From Mycobacterium sp. MS1601 (GTDB lineage Bacteria; Actinomycetota; Actinomycetes; Mycobacteriales; Mycobacteriaceae): DNA of 64,000 bases. The translations under genes and the position numbers were made by a program. This document shows positions 1 to 8,374 of the stretch, piece by piece (the stretch's first letter is position 1; every line of letters begins with the position of its first letter). The stretch lies in contig NZ_CP019420.1 of NCBI RefSeq assembly GCF_001984215.1, positions 248,001-312,000 of the forward strand, in the 5' to 3' direction. The notes under the pieces were generated by a model. It saw nothing but the letters and a program-made list of their open reading frames with translations. It had not been told where the DNA came from and made no database searches.

Positions 1-39
1 TTCAGCCCGGCAGTGAACGGGAGTCACTCCTGGGCGAGA

Positions 40-420
40 TCAGGACGGTGGCGCGTATGGCGGCTGCGGCGGTGCCGGCGGAGCAGGAGGCGGCCCTTCC
101 GGCGGGGCGAAGTTCCAGTTGTCCGGGTTCTTCGGTGAGTAGATCACCGTGAACAGCTGGCCCATGGTCGGCCATCGATTCACATCAACGGCCATCCGCT
201 GATAGACCACGTGTTCGTTGACTGTGGGTCCGTTGATCACGCCGGTGATGGTGACGAACTGGTCGCCGTCGACGCCGTCGGGCCTGGGACTCACCCCAGT
301 CACCAACAGCGTTCCTTCCGCGAGCGGTTGCCCGGGTCGCGGCCCCCGTCCCCTCAACCTGGGCACGATCAGCAGGGCCAGCGCCCCGACCAGCAGCAGT
401 ATCATCGCCAATTCCCACAC
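40..420 (-). CDS. small single-pass membrane protein, hypothetical
   Basis: A predicted 126-residue protein with one N-terminal hydrophobic segment (about residues 5-19) followed by a basic stop-transfer patch (RLRGRG), an extracytoplasmic-looking domain and a proline-rich tail of about 20 residues. The GTG start at 420 is preferred because the longer reading frame adds an arginine-rich stretch that overlaps divergent hisN. The motif YSPKNPDNW resembles small DUF3592-like membrane proteins, but I cannot assign a function. It is divergent to hisN with about 23 bp between starts, so the two promoters must overlap. Confidence 0.6.
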   Translation of the reverse strand: MWELAMILLLVGALALLIVPRLRGRGPRPGQPLAEGTLLVTGVSPRPDGVDGDQFVTITGVINGPTVNEHVVYQRMAVDVNRWPTMGQLFTVIYSPKNPDNWNFAPPEGPPPAPPAPPQPPYAPPS

Positions 421-443
421 ACCGCCATGGTAGGACTGCTGCC

Positions 444-1226
444 GTGGATGCCTCGAAGAACGACCTGGCTTTGGCCCTCGAACTCGCCGATCGTGCCGAC
501 GTGGTGACGATGGACCGCTACGGCGCACTGGACCTGCACATCGACACCAAACCGGACCTCACCCCGGTCACCGACGCTGACCGCTCGGCCGAAACCACCC
601 TGCGCGAACTGCTGGCCCAATCCCGCCCCGATGACCTGGTGTTCGGCGAGGAGTTCGGGGGCTCGCCGACGCTCACCGGACGGCAATGGGTGCTGGACCC
701 AATCGACGGCACCAAGAACTTTGTACGCCGAGTTCCGGTGTGGTGCACCCTGATTGCGCTTCTCGAGGACGGAGTACCGACCGTCGGAGTGGTGAGCGCG
801 CCCGCACTGGGCCGACGCTGGTGGGCGGCGACGGGACAGGGTGCGCACACGTCGTTCCAGGGTGAGACGCAGCGTATCTCGGTGTCAGGAGTCGCAGACC
901 TCGGCTCGGCAAGCCTGTCGTACTCCGATCTCGTCGGCTGGGGCGAGCGGCGGGCCGATTTCCTCGCGCTGCTCGACGACGTGTGGCGCGTCCGCGCTTA
1001 CGGCGACTTCTGGTCCTACTGCCTGCTCGCCGAAGGCGCCGTCGACGTCACCGCCGAGCCCGAGGTCAACCTGTGGGATCTGGCGCCGCTGGACATTCTC
1101 ATCCGCGAGGCGGGCGGCAGCTTCACCAACCTCGCCGGCCGGCCGGGCCCGCACGGCGGTAGTGCAGTCGCCACCAACGGACTACTCCACGACGCCGTCT
1201 TGGCACGCCTCAAGAGTGTGAACTAG
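444..1226 (+). CDS. hisN: histidinol-phosphatase, inositol monophosphatase family (HisN)
   Basis: This 260-residue protein belongs to the Mg-dependent inositol-monophosphatase superfamily. The metal ligands are visible: E69-E70 (GEEFGG), the D85-P-I-D88-G-T90 motif, and W211-D212 in the late WDLAPLDIL motif. In mycobacteria the homologue next to fadE24/fadE23 is HisN, which dephosphorylates L-histidinol phosphate in the penultimate part of histidine biosynthesis. Translation starts at GTG 444. The length matches the family. A related IMP or CysQ activity cannot be excluded from sequence alone, but the synteny with fadE24-fadE23 favours HisN. Confidence 0.88.
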   Translation: MDASKNDLALALELADRADVVTMDRYGALDLHIDTKPDLTPVTDADRSAETTLRELLAQSRPDDLVFGEEFGGSPTLTGRQWVLDPIDGTKNFVRRVPVWCTLIALLEDGVPTVGVVSAPALGRRWWAATGQGAHTSFQGETQRISVSGVADLGSASLSYSDLVGWGERRADFLALLDDVWRVRAYGDFWSYCLLAEGAVDVTAEPEVNLWDLAPLDILIREAGGSFTNLAGRPGPHGGSAVATNGLLHDAVLARLKSVN

Positions 1227-1244
1227 CTAACAGGGTCGCCGTAC

Positions 1245-1260
1245 CTTACTCTGGAGTAAG
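1245..1260. promoter_or_regulatory. palindromic operator candidate upstream of fadE24
   Basis: CTTACTC-TG-GAGTAAG is a perfect 7-bp inverted repeat with a 2-bp spacer, 40 bp ahead of the fadE24 start. Size and symmetry suit a TetR-type repressor of fatty-acid genes. The cognate regulator is not evident next to it. Confidence 0.5.
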
Positions 1261-1299
1261 ATACGGTTCATCGGTCCCCAACTACTTGAGGCTGTTGAT

Positions 1300-2664
1300 A
1301 TGACCAACACACTTCCGGCCCGGTCCGAATCTGGTGTAGGGCTGCAAAAGCACAAACGCACTGCCACCGATATCGGCCTGGCGCTCATCACACCGCTGGT
1401 CGGCCAAGAATTCCTCGACCGCTACCATCTCCGCGATCCGCTCAACCGCGGCCTGCGGCTGGGCGTCAAGACGGCGTTCTCCGCCGCGGGTGCGTCCACC
1501 AGGCAGTTCAACCGCATCCAGGGTCTCGGCAAACCGCCCACCCGGCTCAAGTCCAGCGGAGCCAACTACTTCGACCTCACCCCCGATGACGATCAGAAGA
1601 TGATCGTCGAGACGGTCAACGAGTTCGCCGAAGAGATCTTGCGCCCCGCCGCTCACGATGCCGATGCCGCCGTCACCTACCCCAAGGATCTGGTGGCCAA
1701 AGCGGCTGAGCTGGGTGTCACCGCGATCAACATCCCCGAGGATTTCGACGGGATCGCCGCGCACCGGGCCACAGTCACCAACGCCCTGGTGGCCGAGGCG
1801 CTGGCCTACGGCGACATGGGACTGGCGCTGCCCATCCTGGCGCCCAGCGGTGTTGCCGCCGCGCTCACCCATTGGGGCAGCGCCGATCAGCAGGCCACCT
1901 ATCTCAAGGAGTTCGCGGGCGAGAGCGTGCCGCAGGCCTGCCTCGCCATCGCCGAGCCGCGGCCGCTGTTCGATCCCACCGCGTTGAAGACCACCGCGGT
2001 GCGCACCCCCAGCGGCTACCGCATCGACGGAGTGAAGTCTTTGGTGCCGGCCGCCCTCGACGCCGAATTATTCATTGTGGCAGCACAATTGAACGGCAAG
2101 CCGGCCATGTTCATCGTGGAGGCCGCCACCTCGGGTGTCACAGTCACCCCGGATCCCAGCATGGGTATCCGTGCAGCCGCACTCGGCAAAGTGGAGTTCG
2201 ATCACGTGAGCGTGCCGCTCAGTGCCCGCCTCGGCGAGGACGAGGCCACCGACGCGGACTATTCCGAGGCCATCGCCCTGTCCCGACTGGGCTGGGCCGC
2301 GCTAGCCGTCGGCACGTCGCACGCGGTGCTCGACTATGTGGTGCCCTACGTCAAGGAACGACAGGCCTTCGGCGAACCCATCGCGCGCCGCCAGTCGGTG
2401 GCCTTCATGTGCGCCAACATCGCCATCGAACTCGACGGCCTGCGACTGATCACCTGGCGCGGCGCCGCGCGCGCCGAGCAGGGCCTACCGTTCGCCCGCG
2501 AGGCCGCACTGGCCAAGAAACTGGGCGCCGACAAGGGCATGCAGATCGGCCTCGACGGCGTGCAGTTGCTCGGCGGCCACGGCTACACCAAGGAACACCC
2601 GGTCGAGCGCTGGTACCGCGATCTGCGGGCACTGGGCGTCGCCGAGGGTGTCGTGGTTCTGTAA
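1300..2664 (+). CDS. fadE24: acyl-CoA dehydrogenase FadE24
   Basis: This 454-residue flavoprotein shows the acyl-CoA dehydrogenase order: an alpha-helical N-terminal domain, a central beta domain with the substrate/FAD loop (LAIAEPRPLFDPTALKT near residues 210-225) and a C-terminal helical domain with QLLGGHGYTKEHPVERWYRDLR. It would oxidise an acyl-CoA to the 2-enoyl-CoA in the cytosol. It has an N-terminal extension of about 80 residues, as in mycobacterial FadE24. The gene is followed after 13 bp by fadE23, and in mycobacteria these two form an operon; many mycobacterial FadE proteins act as heteromers. The C-terminus ends in GVAEGVVVL instead of the usual EGT-x-x-I-Q signature, so activity may depend on its partner. 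Confidence 0.85.
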   Translation: MTNTLPARSESGVGLQKHKRTATDIGLALITPLVGQEFLDRYHLRDPLNRGLRLGVKTAFSAAGASTRQFNRIQGLGKPPTRLKSSGANYFDLTPDDDQKMIVETVNEFAEEILRPAAHDADAAVTYPKDLVAKAAELGVTAINIPEDFDGIAAHRATVTNALVAEALAYGDMGLALPILAPSGVAAALTHWGSADQQATYLKEFAGESVPQACLAIAEPRPLFDPTALKTTAVRTPSGYRIDGVKSLVPAALDAELFIVAAQLNGKPAMFIVEAATSGVTVTPDPSMGIRAAALGKVEFDHVSVPLSARLGEDEATDADYSEAIALSRLGWAALAVGTSHAVLDYVVPYVKERQAFGEPIARRQSVAFMCANIAIELDGLRLITWRGAARAEQGLPFAREAALAKKLGADKGMQIGLDGVQLLGGHGYTKEHPVERWYRDLRALGVAEGVVVL

Positions 2665-2677
2665 AGGAGACTTGAAC

Positions 2678-3889
2678 ATGGCGATCAATCTGGAAATGCC
2701 CAAGAAGTTGCAGGCGGTCATCGAGAAGGGCCACCAGGGCGCAGCCGAGATGCTGCGGCCGATCTCGCGCAAATACGACTTGAAAGAACACGCTTACCCG
2801 GTCGAACTGGACACTCTGGCAGACCTTTTCGAAGGGATCTCAGAGGCCAAGACCATCTCGTTCGCCGGAGCGGATGCCTTCCGCGGCACGGACGGTCCCA
2901 AAGAGAACGTCAACGGCGCCAACATGTCCGCACTGTTGAACGCTCTTGAGATTGCCTGGGGTGACGTCGCCTTGCTGCTGTCGGTGCCGCGCCAGGGCCT
3001 GGGCAACGCCGCCATCTCGTCGGTGGCCACCCCGGAGCAGCTCGAACGGCTCGGGACCGACGTGTGGGCAGCGATGGCAATCACCGAGCCGGGCTTCGGC
3101 TCCGACTCCGCCGCAGTGTCCACCACCGCCAAACTCGATGGTGACGAGTACGTCATCAACGGTGAGAAGATCTTCGTCACGGCCGGCTCGCGCGCCACGC
3201 ACATTGTGGTGTGGGCGACGCTGGACAAGTCACTGGGCCGGGCGGCCATCAAGAGCTTCATCGTGCCGCGGGAGCACCCCGGTGTCATTGTCGAGCGCCT
3301 CGAACACAAGCTGGGCATCAAGGCCTCCGACACTGCGGTGATCCGGTTCGACAACGCGCGCATTCCCAAGGACAACCTGCTCGGCAGCCCGGACATCCAG
3401 GTGGAGAAGGGTTTTGCCGGGGTCATGGAGACCTTCGACAACACCCGCCCCATTGTCGCAGCCATGGCCGTGGGCGTGGCCCGCGCCGCGTTGGAGGATC
3501 TGCGCACCATCCTCACCGAGGCCGGTATCGAGATCTCCTACGACAAACCGGCACACGCCCAGAGCGCTGCCGCCGCGGAGTTCCTGCGCATGGAGGCCGA
3601 CTGGGAATCCGGTTATCTGCTGACCGTGCGCTCGGCATGGCAGGCGGACAACAAGATCCCCAACTCCAAAGAAGCGTCCATGGGCAAGGCCAAGGCCGCC
3701 AGGGTGGCCAGCGACATCACCCTCAAGGCCGTCGAAATGGCCGGCACCGTCGGCTATTCCGAGGAAGCGCTCTTGGAGAAGTGGGCTCGCGACTCGAAGA
3801 TCCTGGACATCTTCGAGGGCACCCAGCAGATCCAGCAGTTGGTGGTGGCACGCCGTCTGCTCGGGATGACCTCCGCAGAGCTCAAGTAG
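2678..3889 (+). CDS. fadE23: acyl-CoA dehydrogenase FadE23
   Basis: This 403-residue acyl-CoA dehydrogenase begins at ATG 2678, chosen because a strong AAAGGAGA lies 7-8 bp upstream; an earlier in-frame start would overlap fadE24. Family signatures are present: AITEPGFGSDSAA (FAD/substrate loop), the beta-domain VINGEKIFVTAGSRA, and the C-terminal DIFEGTQQIQQL that carries the catalytic glutamate region. It presumably forms an alpha/beta complex with FadE24 and shares its promoter and operator. The natural acyl substrate is not readable from the sequence. Confidence 0.88.
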   Translation: MAINLEMPKKLQAVIEKGHQGAAEMLRPISRKYDLKEHAYPVELDTLADLFEGISEAKTISFAGADAFRGTDGPKENVNGANMSALLNALEIAWGDVALLLSVPRQGLGNAAISSVATPEQLERLGTDVWAAMAITEPGFGSDSAAVSTTAKLDGDEYVINGEKIFVTAGSRATHIVVWATLDKSLGRAAIKSFIVPREHPGVIVERLEHKLGIKASDTAVIRFDNARIPKDNLLGSPDIQVEKGFAGVMETFDNTRPIVAAMAVGVARAALEDLRTILTEAGIEISYDKPAHAQSAAAAEFLRMEADWESGYLLTVRSAWQADNKIPNSKEASMGKAKAARVASDITLKAVEMAGTVGYSEEALLEKWARDSKILDIFEGTQQIQQLVVARRLLGMTSAELK

Positions 3890-3952
3890 CGGAAGTCCAT
3901 CGGGCGTCGACGCCGCTGATGGCCACTGCGAGCACGACGTGACGATGCCTCG

Positions 3953-4825
3953 CTACGAACCGGTCGGCCGACCCGCCTCGTCCAGCTCTGCTCTGGTCGC
4001 GTCATCGACGACGATCCCGGCAACCGCGAGATTCTGCTCGAGGTGCCCGGGTGACGACGTACCAGGAATCAGCAGCACGTTCGGGGCGACACCCAACGTC
4101 CAGGACAGCGCGACCTGCGCGGGTGTGCAGTCCAGTTCCGCGGCGGCACGACGGATCACAGCATTGCCCAGCACCGGATTGTCCTGCGCGAAGGCCGATC
4201 CCAACGGGAAGAACGGGACAAAGGCGATACCGCGGGCCACACATTCGTCGAGCACCGGTTGGGAACTGCGGTCCACCAGGTTGTACGGATTCTGCACGCA
4301 GGCGATCTCGGTGTGTGCTGCCGCATGCACCAGATGCGAGGCCTCGATGTTCGACAGCCCGATGCCGCCGATCAGCCCGTCATCACGGGCAGCGATCATC
4401 ACCGCCAGCTGGTCGTCGAACAACGCGTCGGGACCGGGGCTCTCAGTCAACCGCAGGTTCACCGCGGCCAGTTGCTCCACTCCGAGACTACGGAGGTTGT
4501 CCTCGATGCCGGTGCGCAGCTCCGCCGGATCGTTCACCGGCAGCCACGCGCCTTGGTCGTCACGGCGACCACCGACCTTGCTCACCAGCGCCAGATTCGA
4601 CGGATACGGGTGCAGCGCTTCGCGAATCAGCGCGTTGGCGACGTCCGGCCCGTAGTACTGAGCGGTGTCGATGTGGTCAACGCCGAGCTCGACGGCCTTG
4701 CGCAGCACGGCGATCGCCCCGTCGTGATCGCGCGGGGGGCCGAACACACCAGGCCCCGGCAGTTGCATGGCACCAAAACCGACCCGGTGAACGTCGAATT
4801 GCCCCAGGGGAAAGCGATCGCTCAT
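3953..4825 (-). CDS. aldo/keto reductase
   Basis: The 290-residue product is a TIM-barrel aldo/keto reductase. The catalytic Asp and Tyr sit in DHIDTAQYYGPD and the Lys in ALVSKVGG. The usual catalytic His of the strand-4 motif is replaced: AAVNLRL stands where many family members have xxLxxLH, as in YdbC-like members. The NADPH-binding end is visible as SSPGHLEQNL. The ATG start at 4825 directly follows the stop of the upstream reductase gene (TGAGATG), so the two are co-transcribed and probably translationally coupled. Substrate unknown. The gene is convergent with fadE23. Confidence 0.8.
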   Translation of the reverse strand: MSDRFPLGQFDVHRVGFGAMQLPGPGVFGPPRDHDGAIAVLRKAVELGVDHIDTAQYYGPDVANALIREALHPYPSNLALVSKVGGRRDDQGAWLPVNDPAELRTGIEDNLRSLGVEQLAAVNLRLTESPGPDALFDDQLAVMIAARDDGLIGGIGLSNIEASHLVHAAAHTEIACVQNPYNLVDRSSQPVLDECVARGIAFVPFFPLGSAFAQDNPVLGNAVIRRAAAELDCTPAQVALSWTLGVAPNVLLIPGTSSPGHLEQNLAVAGIVVDDATRAELDEAGRPTGS

Positions 4826-4826
4826 C

Positions 4827-5834
4827 TCAGAATCCGTTCTCGACGACAACGCGGGTGCGACCGGTGACACCACCACCGACGATGGATCCGAGTACGTCGG
4901 GCACGTCCAGCACCGCGACATCCCGGGTGACCCGGTCCAGGTGCAACGGGAACAGCTCGGTTTCGAGCTGTTGCCAGATGGCCCGCCGCGCTTCGATGTC
5001 CAGTTGCACGGAGTCGATACCGGCCAGAGTCACCCCGCGAAGGATGAACGGGAGCACGGAGGCAGGCAGATCGGCGGATCCGGCCAGTCCTGAGATTGCC
5101 GCGACACCACCGTATTTCAGTGTGCTCAGTGCATATGCCAGTGTCGTCCCGCCAACACAGTCCACCACCGCAGCCCACCGCGCCTTGCCCAGCGGACGCA
5201 GCTTCTCCTCAGGCGCGGGCACCCGGTCGATCACCTCCGCTGCGCCCAGGTCACGCAGCAGGTCGTACCCGTCGGGTTTGCCGGTGGAGGCCACCACCTC
5301 GTATCCCAACCCCGACAGCAGGTCGACGCTGACGCAGCCCACTCCCCCGGTGGCTCCGGTGACGAGTACCGGGCCGTCGCCCGGGGCAACCCAGTGCGCC
5401 CTCAGTGCGTTGACACTCATTGCGGCGGTGAAGCCCGCGGTGCCGATCGCCGCCGCCTGTGCCGCGGTGAGACTGTGCAGCTTCACCACGTAGTCGGCCG
5501 GATATCGAGCCAACGCGGAGTACCCGCCGTGGCGGCCCGTGCCGATGTCATAACCGTGTGCCACCACGGTGTCGCCGACAGCGAAGTCCGGTGAACTGCT
5601 CGCCGCCACCGTGCCCGCGACATCGATGCCGGGGATCAGTGGATACGACCGGGCAACACCACCTTTCGGCATCACCGCCAGCGCATCCTTGTAGTTCACC
5701 CCCGAATACTCCACTGCTATCAGCACCTCACCCTCGGGGAGCGCCGAAACGGGCAGCACCTCGTGCCGCAACACGATGCCGCCTTCGGCGTCCTGGTGGG
5801 CGACCAATGCGTCGAACTCATCCAACTGGGTCAT
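4827..5834 (-). CDS. zinc-independent MDR oxidoreductase, AcuI/YhdH-like
   Basis: A medium-chain reductase of about 335 residues in the YhdH/YhfP quinone-oxidoreductase subfamily, which includes AcuI, the NADPH-dependent acryloyl-CoA reductase. Visible marks are GVNYKDALAV, PLIPGIDVAGTV and the Rossmann loop VTGATGGVGCVSV; structural zinc cysteines are lacking. The start is ambiguous: ATG 5834 gives MTQLDEFDALVAHQD and ATG 5846 adds four residues. It heads a two-gene minus-strand unit with the aldo/keto reductase and is divergent to the dioxygenase operon across about 200 bp, so both directions could respond to the palindrome at 5989-6008. The acryloyl-CoA role is an inference from family. 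Confidence 0.78.
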   Translation of the reverse strand: MTQLDEFDALVAHQDAEGGIVLRHEVLPVSALPEGEVLIAVEYSGVNYKDALAVMPKGGVARSYPLIPGIDVAGTVAASSSPDFAVGDTVVAHGYDIGTGRHGGYSALARYPADYVVKLHSLTAAQAAAIGTAGFTAAMSVNALRAHWVAPGDGPVLVTGATGGVGCVSVDLLSGLGYEVVASTGKPDGYDLLRDLGAAEVIDRVPAPEEKLRPLGKARWAAVVDCVGGTTLAYALSTLKYGGVAAISGLAGSADLPASVLPFILRGVTLAGIDSVQLDIEARRAIWQQLETELFPLHLDRVTRDVAVLDVPDVLGSIVGGGVTGRTRVVVENGF

Positions 5835-5963
5835 GCCCTCGATCATGCACCTCGCGGTGCGCAGGCCCTGAACCGGCACGGTATGACGCCGGCGCCGAGC
5901 AGCGCCCCCTGGGTGTGCCTCGACAAGAGTCCTTCCTGCGGCACGCGACGGGGCCTGATTTTC

Positions 5964-6029
5964 TTGACAGCTGTTGACCGTGGCGCAGAAGTGAAGTTAA
6001 CGTCACTTTTAGCCGACGTCCGACAGGAG
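5964..6029 (+). promoter_or_regulatory. promoter, 20-bp palindromic operator and RBS of the dioxygenase operon
   Basis: The core is a near-perfect 20-bp palindrome, AAGTGAAGTT/AACGTCACTT (5989-6008, 9 of 10 pairs match). Just upstream are -35-like hexamers TTGACA (5964-5969) and TTGACC (5974-5979), so the palindrome would overlap the -10 region. AGGAG (6025-6029) is the ribosome binding site of the ATG at 6037. The likely ligand is the TetR protein encoded inside the operon at 10474. Confidence 0.6.
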
Positions 6030-6036
6030 TAACCCG

Positions 6037-7140
6037 ATGGAGTCGTTTACTCACCTTCGCAAAGGCATCACCCCCCGGCGCCTCCACGCCGACCTCGACG
6101 GCCTCAAAGACGACGAACTCGGACGCGGCGGCTTCGCCGGCCGCACCGCCCTCATGTACCGCCGCCACGACCCCACCGCCTTTCGGTCAGTCGGCCCATT
6201 GCGCCCCATCGATGTGCTGTCCGACGAATTGAAACCCAGCGACGCCACCGACGCCGACGGTGGGCCGATGTTGTTGTTCTCCAATGCCGATTGCCGCATC
6301 TACCTGTCACGGCGCAGTGCGCAGATGCCGTACTTCGCCCGTCACGTCGACGGCGACCTGCTGTGCTTCGTACACAACGGAACGGGACGACTGGACACGG
6401 AGTTCGGACCGCTGACCTACCGCGCCGGCGACTGGGTGTACCTACCGAAAGCCTGTACGTGGCAGCAGCGTCCGGACTCCGAGACCACACTGCTGATGAT
6501 CGAGGCCACCGACGAGTTCCGGGTGCCCCCGCCGGGACCACTGGGACGACACTTCCCATTCGATCCATCCCAGGTTGTCATCCCGGAGCCCGCACCCGTC
6601 GAAACGGGCGACGGCCCGCAGAAAGACGGAGAGTACCGGGTGCGCCTCATCCACGAGGGTGGCCCGACGACGCTGTTCTACCGGCACAACCCGCTCGACG
6701 TCGTGGGCTGGCGTGGCGACAATTTCGCGTTCACGTTCAACATCGAGGACTACAACGTCATCACCTCCGACAGTGTGCACCTCCCCCCGACGGTCCATCT
6801 CTTCATGCAGGCCAGCGGCGTCCACGTGATGAACTTCCTGCCCAAACCCGCCGAGGGTGTGCCGGGCACCGAACGCACACCCTGGTACCACCGCAATGTG
6901 GACTTCGACGAGATCGCGTTCTTCCACGGCGGCTCGCTGTACGGAACCCCCATGCCACCTGGGCTTCTGAGCCATGCCCCACAAGGTGTGCACCACGGCG
7001 CGCCGGAGAAGGCCCGCGAACGTGCCCGCCGCAAGTTCGACGACTTCACGAAGGTGGACTGGAAGGTGATCGCCATCGACACCCGGCGCCGCCTGGTGCC
7101 CTCGGCCGAGGTGCTCAGCCACGATCTGGGACAGCACTGA
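6037..7140 (+). CDS. homogentisate 1,2-dioxygenase-like cupin protein
   Basis: This 367-residue protein reads as a member of the homogentisate dioxygenase family, a double cupin with Fe(II), but is shorter than the usual 430-440 residues. The C-terminal metal region is recognisable: WYHRN (H285), then DFDE (D291/E292), then GVHHGAPE. In classical enzymes the iron Glu is six residues after the His; here that position is Asp291, with Glu292 one step later, so the ligand set may be altered. It opens the operon at 6.0-13.6 kb and is followed after 1 bp by the hydrolase gene. Ring cleavage of an aromatic hydroquinone is a reasonable guess, but homogentisate itself is unproven because no fumarylacetoacetase or maleylacetoacetate isomerase is nearby. 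Confidence 0.7.
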   Translation: MESFTHLRKGITPRRLHADLDGLKDDELGRGGFAGRTALMYRRHDPTAFRSVGPLRPIDVLSDELKPSDATDADGGPMLLFSNADCRIYLSRRSAQMPYFARHVDGDLLCFVHNGTGRLDTEFGPLTYRAGDWVYLPKACTWQQRPDSETTLLMIEATDEFRVPPPGPLGRHFPFDPSQVVIPEPAPVETGDGPQKDGEYRVRLIHEGGPTTLFYRHNPLDVVGWRGDNFAFTFNIEDYNVITSDSVHLPPTVHLFMQASGVHVMNFLPKPAEGVPGTERTPWYHRNVDFDEIAFFHGGSLYGTPMPPGLLSHAPQGVHHGAPEKARERARRKFDDFTKVDWKVIAIDTRRRLVPSAEVLSHDLGQH

Positions 7141-7141
7141 G

Positions 7142-8374
7142 GTGTCACACAGCTACAACCGGATTCCGTATCTGATTGCCTATCAGAACACTTCGGCAGT
7201 GCGCGATGTCTACGGCGGTGTGGCCGAGCTGGTGGTGCTGGAGAGTTATCTGCTCAAGCCCGAGAAGCCGTCGGATACCGTCTTGGTGTTCATGCACCCC
7301 ATCGGTGGCGGCGCCTACCTGCCGATGATCAACGCCCTGGCCCGCGCCGGACACCATGTCATCTACTGCAACAGCCGGTTTCGGGGCACCGACTCCGCGC
7401 TGCTGATGGAGAAGGTGGTCGAAGACCTCGGCGAATGCATCAAGGACGCCAAGAATCGGCTGGGGTACCCCAAGGTGGTGCTGGCCGGCTGGAGCGGCGG
7501 CGGCTCACTGTCGGTGTTCTATCAGCAGCAGGCCCGCACGCCGACGGTGACCGCGAGCCCCTCGGGCGACGGCCCGGATCTGACCCAGCTGGGGCTGATC
7601 CCCGCCGACGGCATCATGCTGCTGGCGGCGCACATCAGCAGACACGGCACGCTGACCGAATGGCTGGACGCCTCGATCCTCGATGAGTCCGACCCTGGCA
7701 ACCGCGACCCGGAACTGGATCTCTACAACCCGGACAATCCGAACCAGCCGCCGTACACCGGGGAGTTTCTCGACCGCTACCGCAACGCGCAGATCGCGCG
7801 TAATCGTCGCATCACCGCCTGGGTGAAAGCCAAACTGGCAGAACTGAAGGCCCACGGCCGTGACGACGACGAATTCGCGTTCGTCGTGCACGGCACCATG
7901 GCAGACCCGCGTTGGCTGGATCCCGCCGTCGACCCCAATGAACGCGAACCGGGCACCTGCTACCTGGGTGACCCCAGCGTGGTGAACATGAGCCCGGTGG
8001 GCCTGGCGCGGTTCTGCACCCTGCGCAGCTGGCTGTCGCAGTGGAGTTATGACGACGCCAACGGCGACGCGGTGAAGGCCGGGCCCGATATCGACGTGCC
8101 CACCCTGGTGATCGGCAACCTCGCCGACGACGCCTGCACCCCGAGTCACACCCGCCGGCTTTTCGAGGCCATCGGGCATCCGGACAAAGAGATGCACGAG
8201 ATCCCCGGTGCCAATCACTACTACGCCGGGCCCACCCAGCGTGAGACGCTACGACAGGCAGTCGGCGTGTGTTCTGACTGGCTACACCGACACGGTTTCT
8301 CGCAGGAGGTCCAGATGACACGTGCCCACCAGCGAGAAGCGCCAGGCACCAGCGAGGGAGCGGATCGGGCATGA
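7142..8374 (+). CDS. alpha/beta hydrolase
   Basis: A 410-residue alpha/beta-hydrolase fold protein. The oxyanion loop is HPIGGG (residues 52-57), the nucleophile is S118 in GWSGGGS, and the late histidine is H359 in GANHYYAG; an acid residue lies in LADDACTP shortly before it. The fold includes a large insert between strand 6 and the cap. The GTG start at 7142 sits 1 bp after the dioxygenase stop, and the gene ends in an ATGA overlap with the CoA-transferase. In this context it probably hydrolyses a ring-cleavage product, lactone or thioester, but the substrate is not identifiable. Confidence 0.78.
   Translation: MSHSYNRIPYLIAYQNTSAVRDVYGGVAELVVLESYLLKPEKPSDTVLVFMHPIGGGAYLPMINALARAGHHVIYCNSRFRGTDSALLMEKVVEDLGECIKDAKNRLGYPKVVLAGWSGGGSLSVFYQQQARTPTVTASPSGDGPDLTQLGLIPADGIMLLAAHISRHGTLTEWLDASILDESDPGNRDPELDLYNPDNPNQPPYTGEFLDRYRNAQIARNRRITAWVKAKLAELKAHGRDDDEFAFVVHGTMADPRWLDPAVDPNEREPGTCYLGDPSVVNMSPVGLARFCTLRSWLSQWSYDDANGDAVKAGPDIDVPTLVIGNLADDACTPSHTRRLFEAIGHPDKEMHEIPGANHYYAGPTQRETLRQAVGVCSDWLHRHGFSQEVQMTRAHQREAPGTSEGADRA

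Noticed and set aside
6037..7140. Firm assignment as the homogentisate dioxygenase of tyrosine degradation
   Set aside because: The protein is short, its metal spacing differs, and no fumarylacetoacetase or isomerase gene is nearby.
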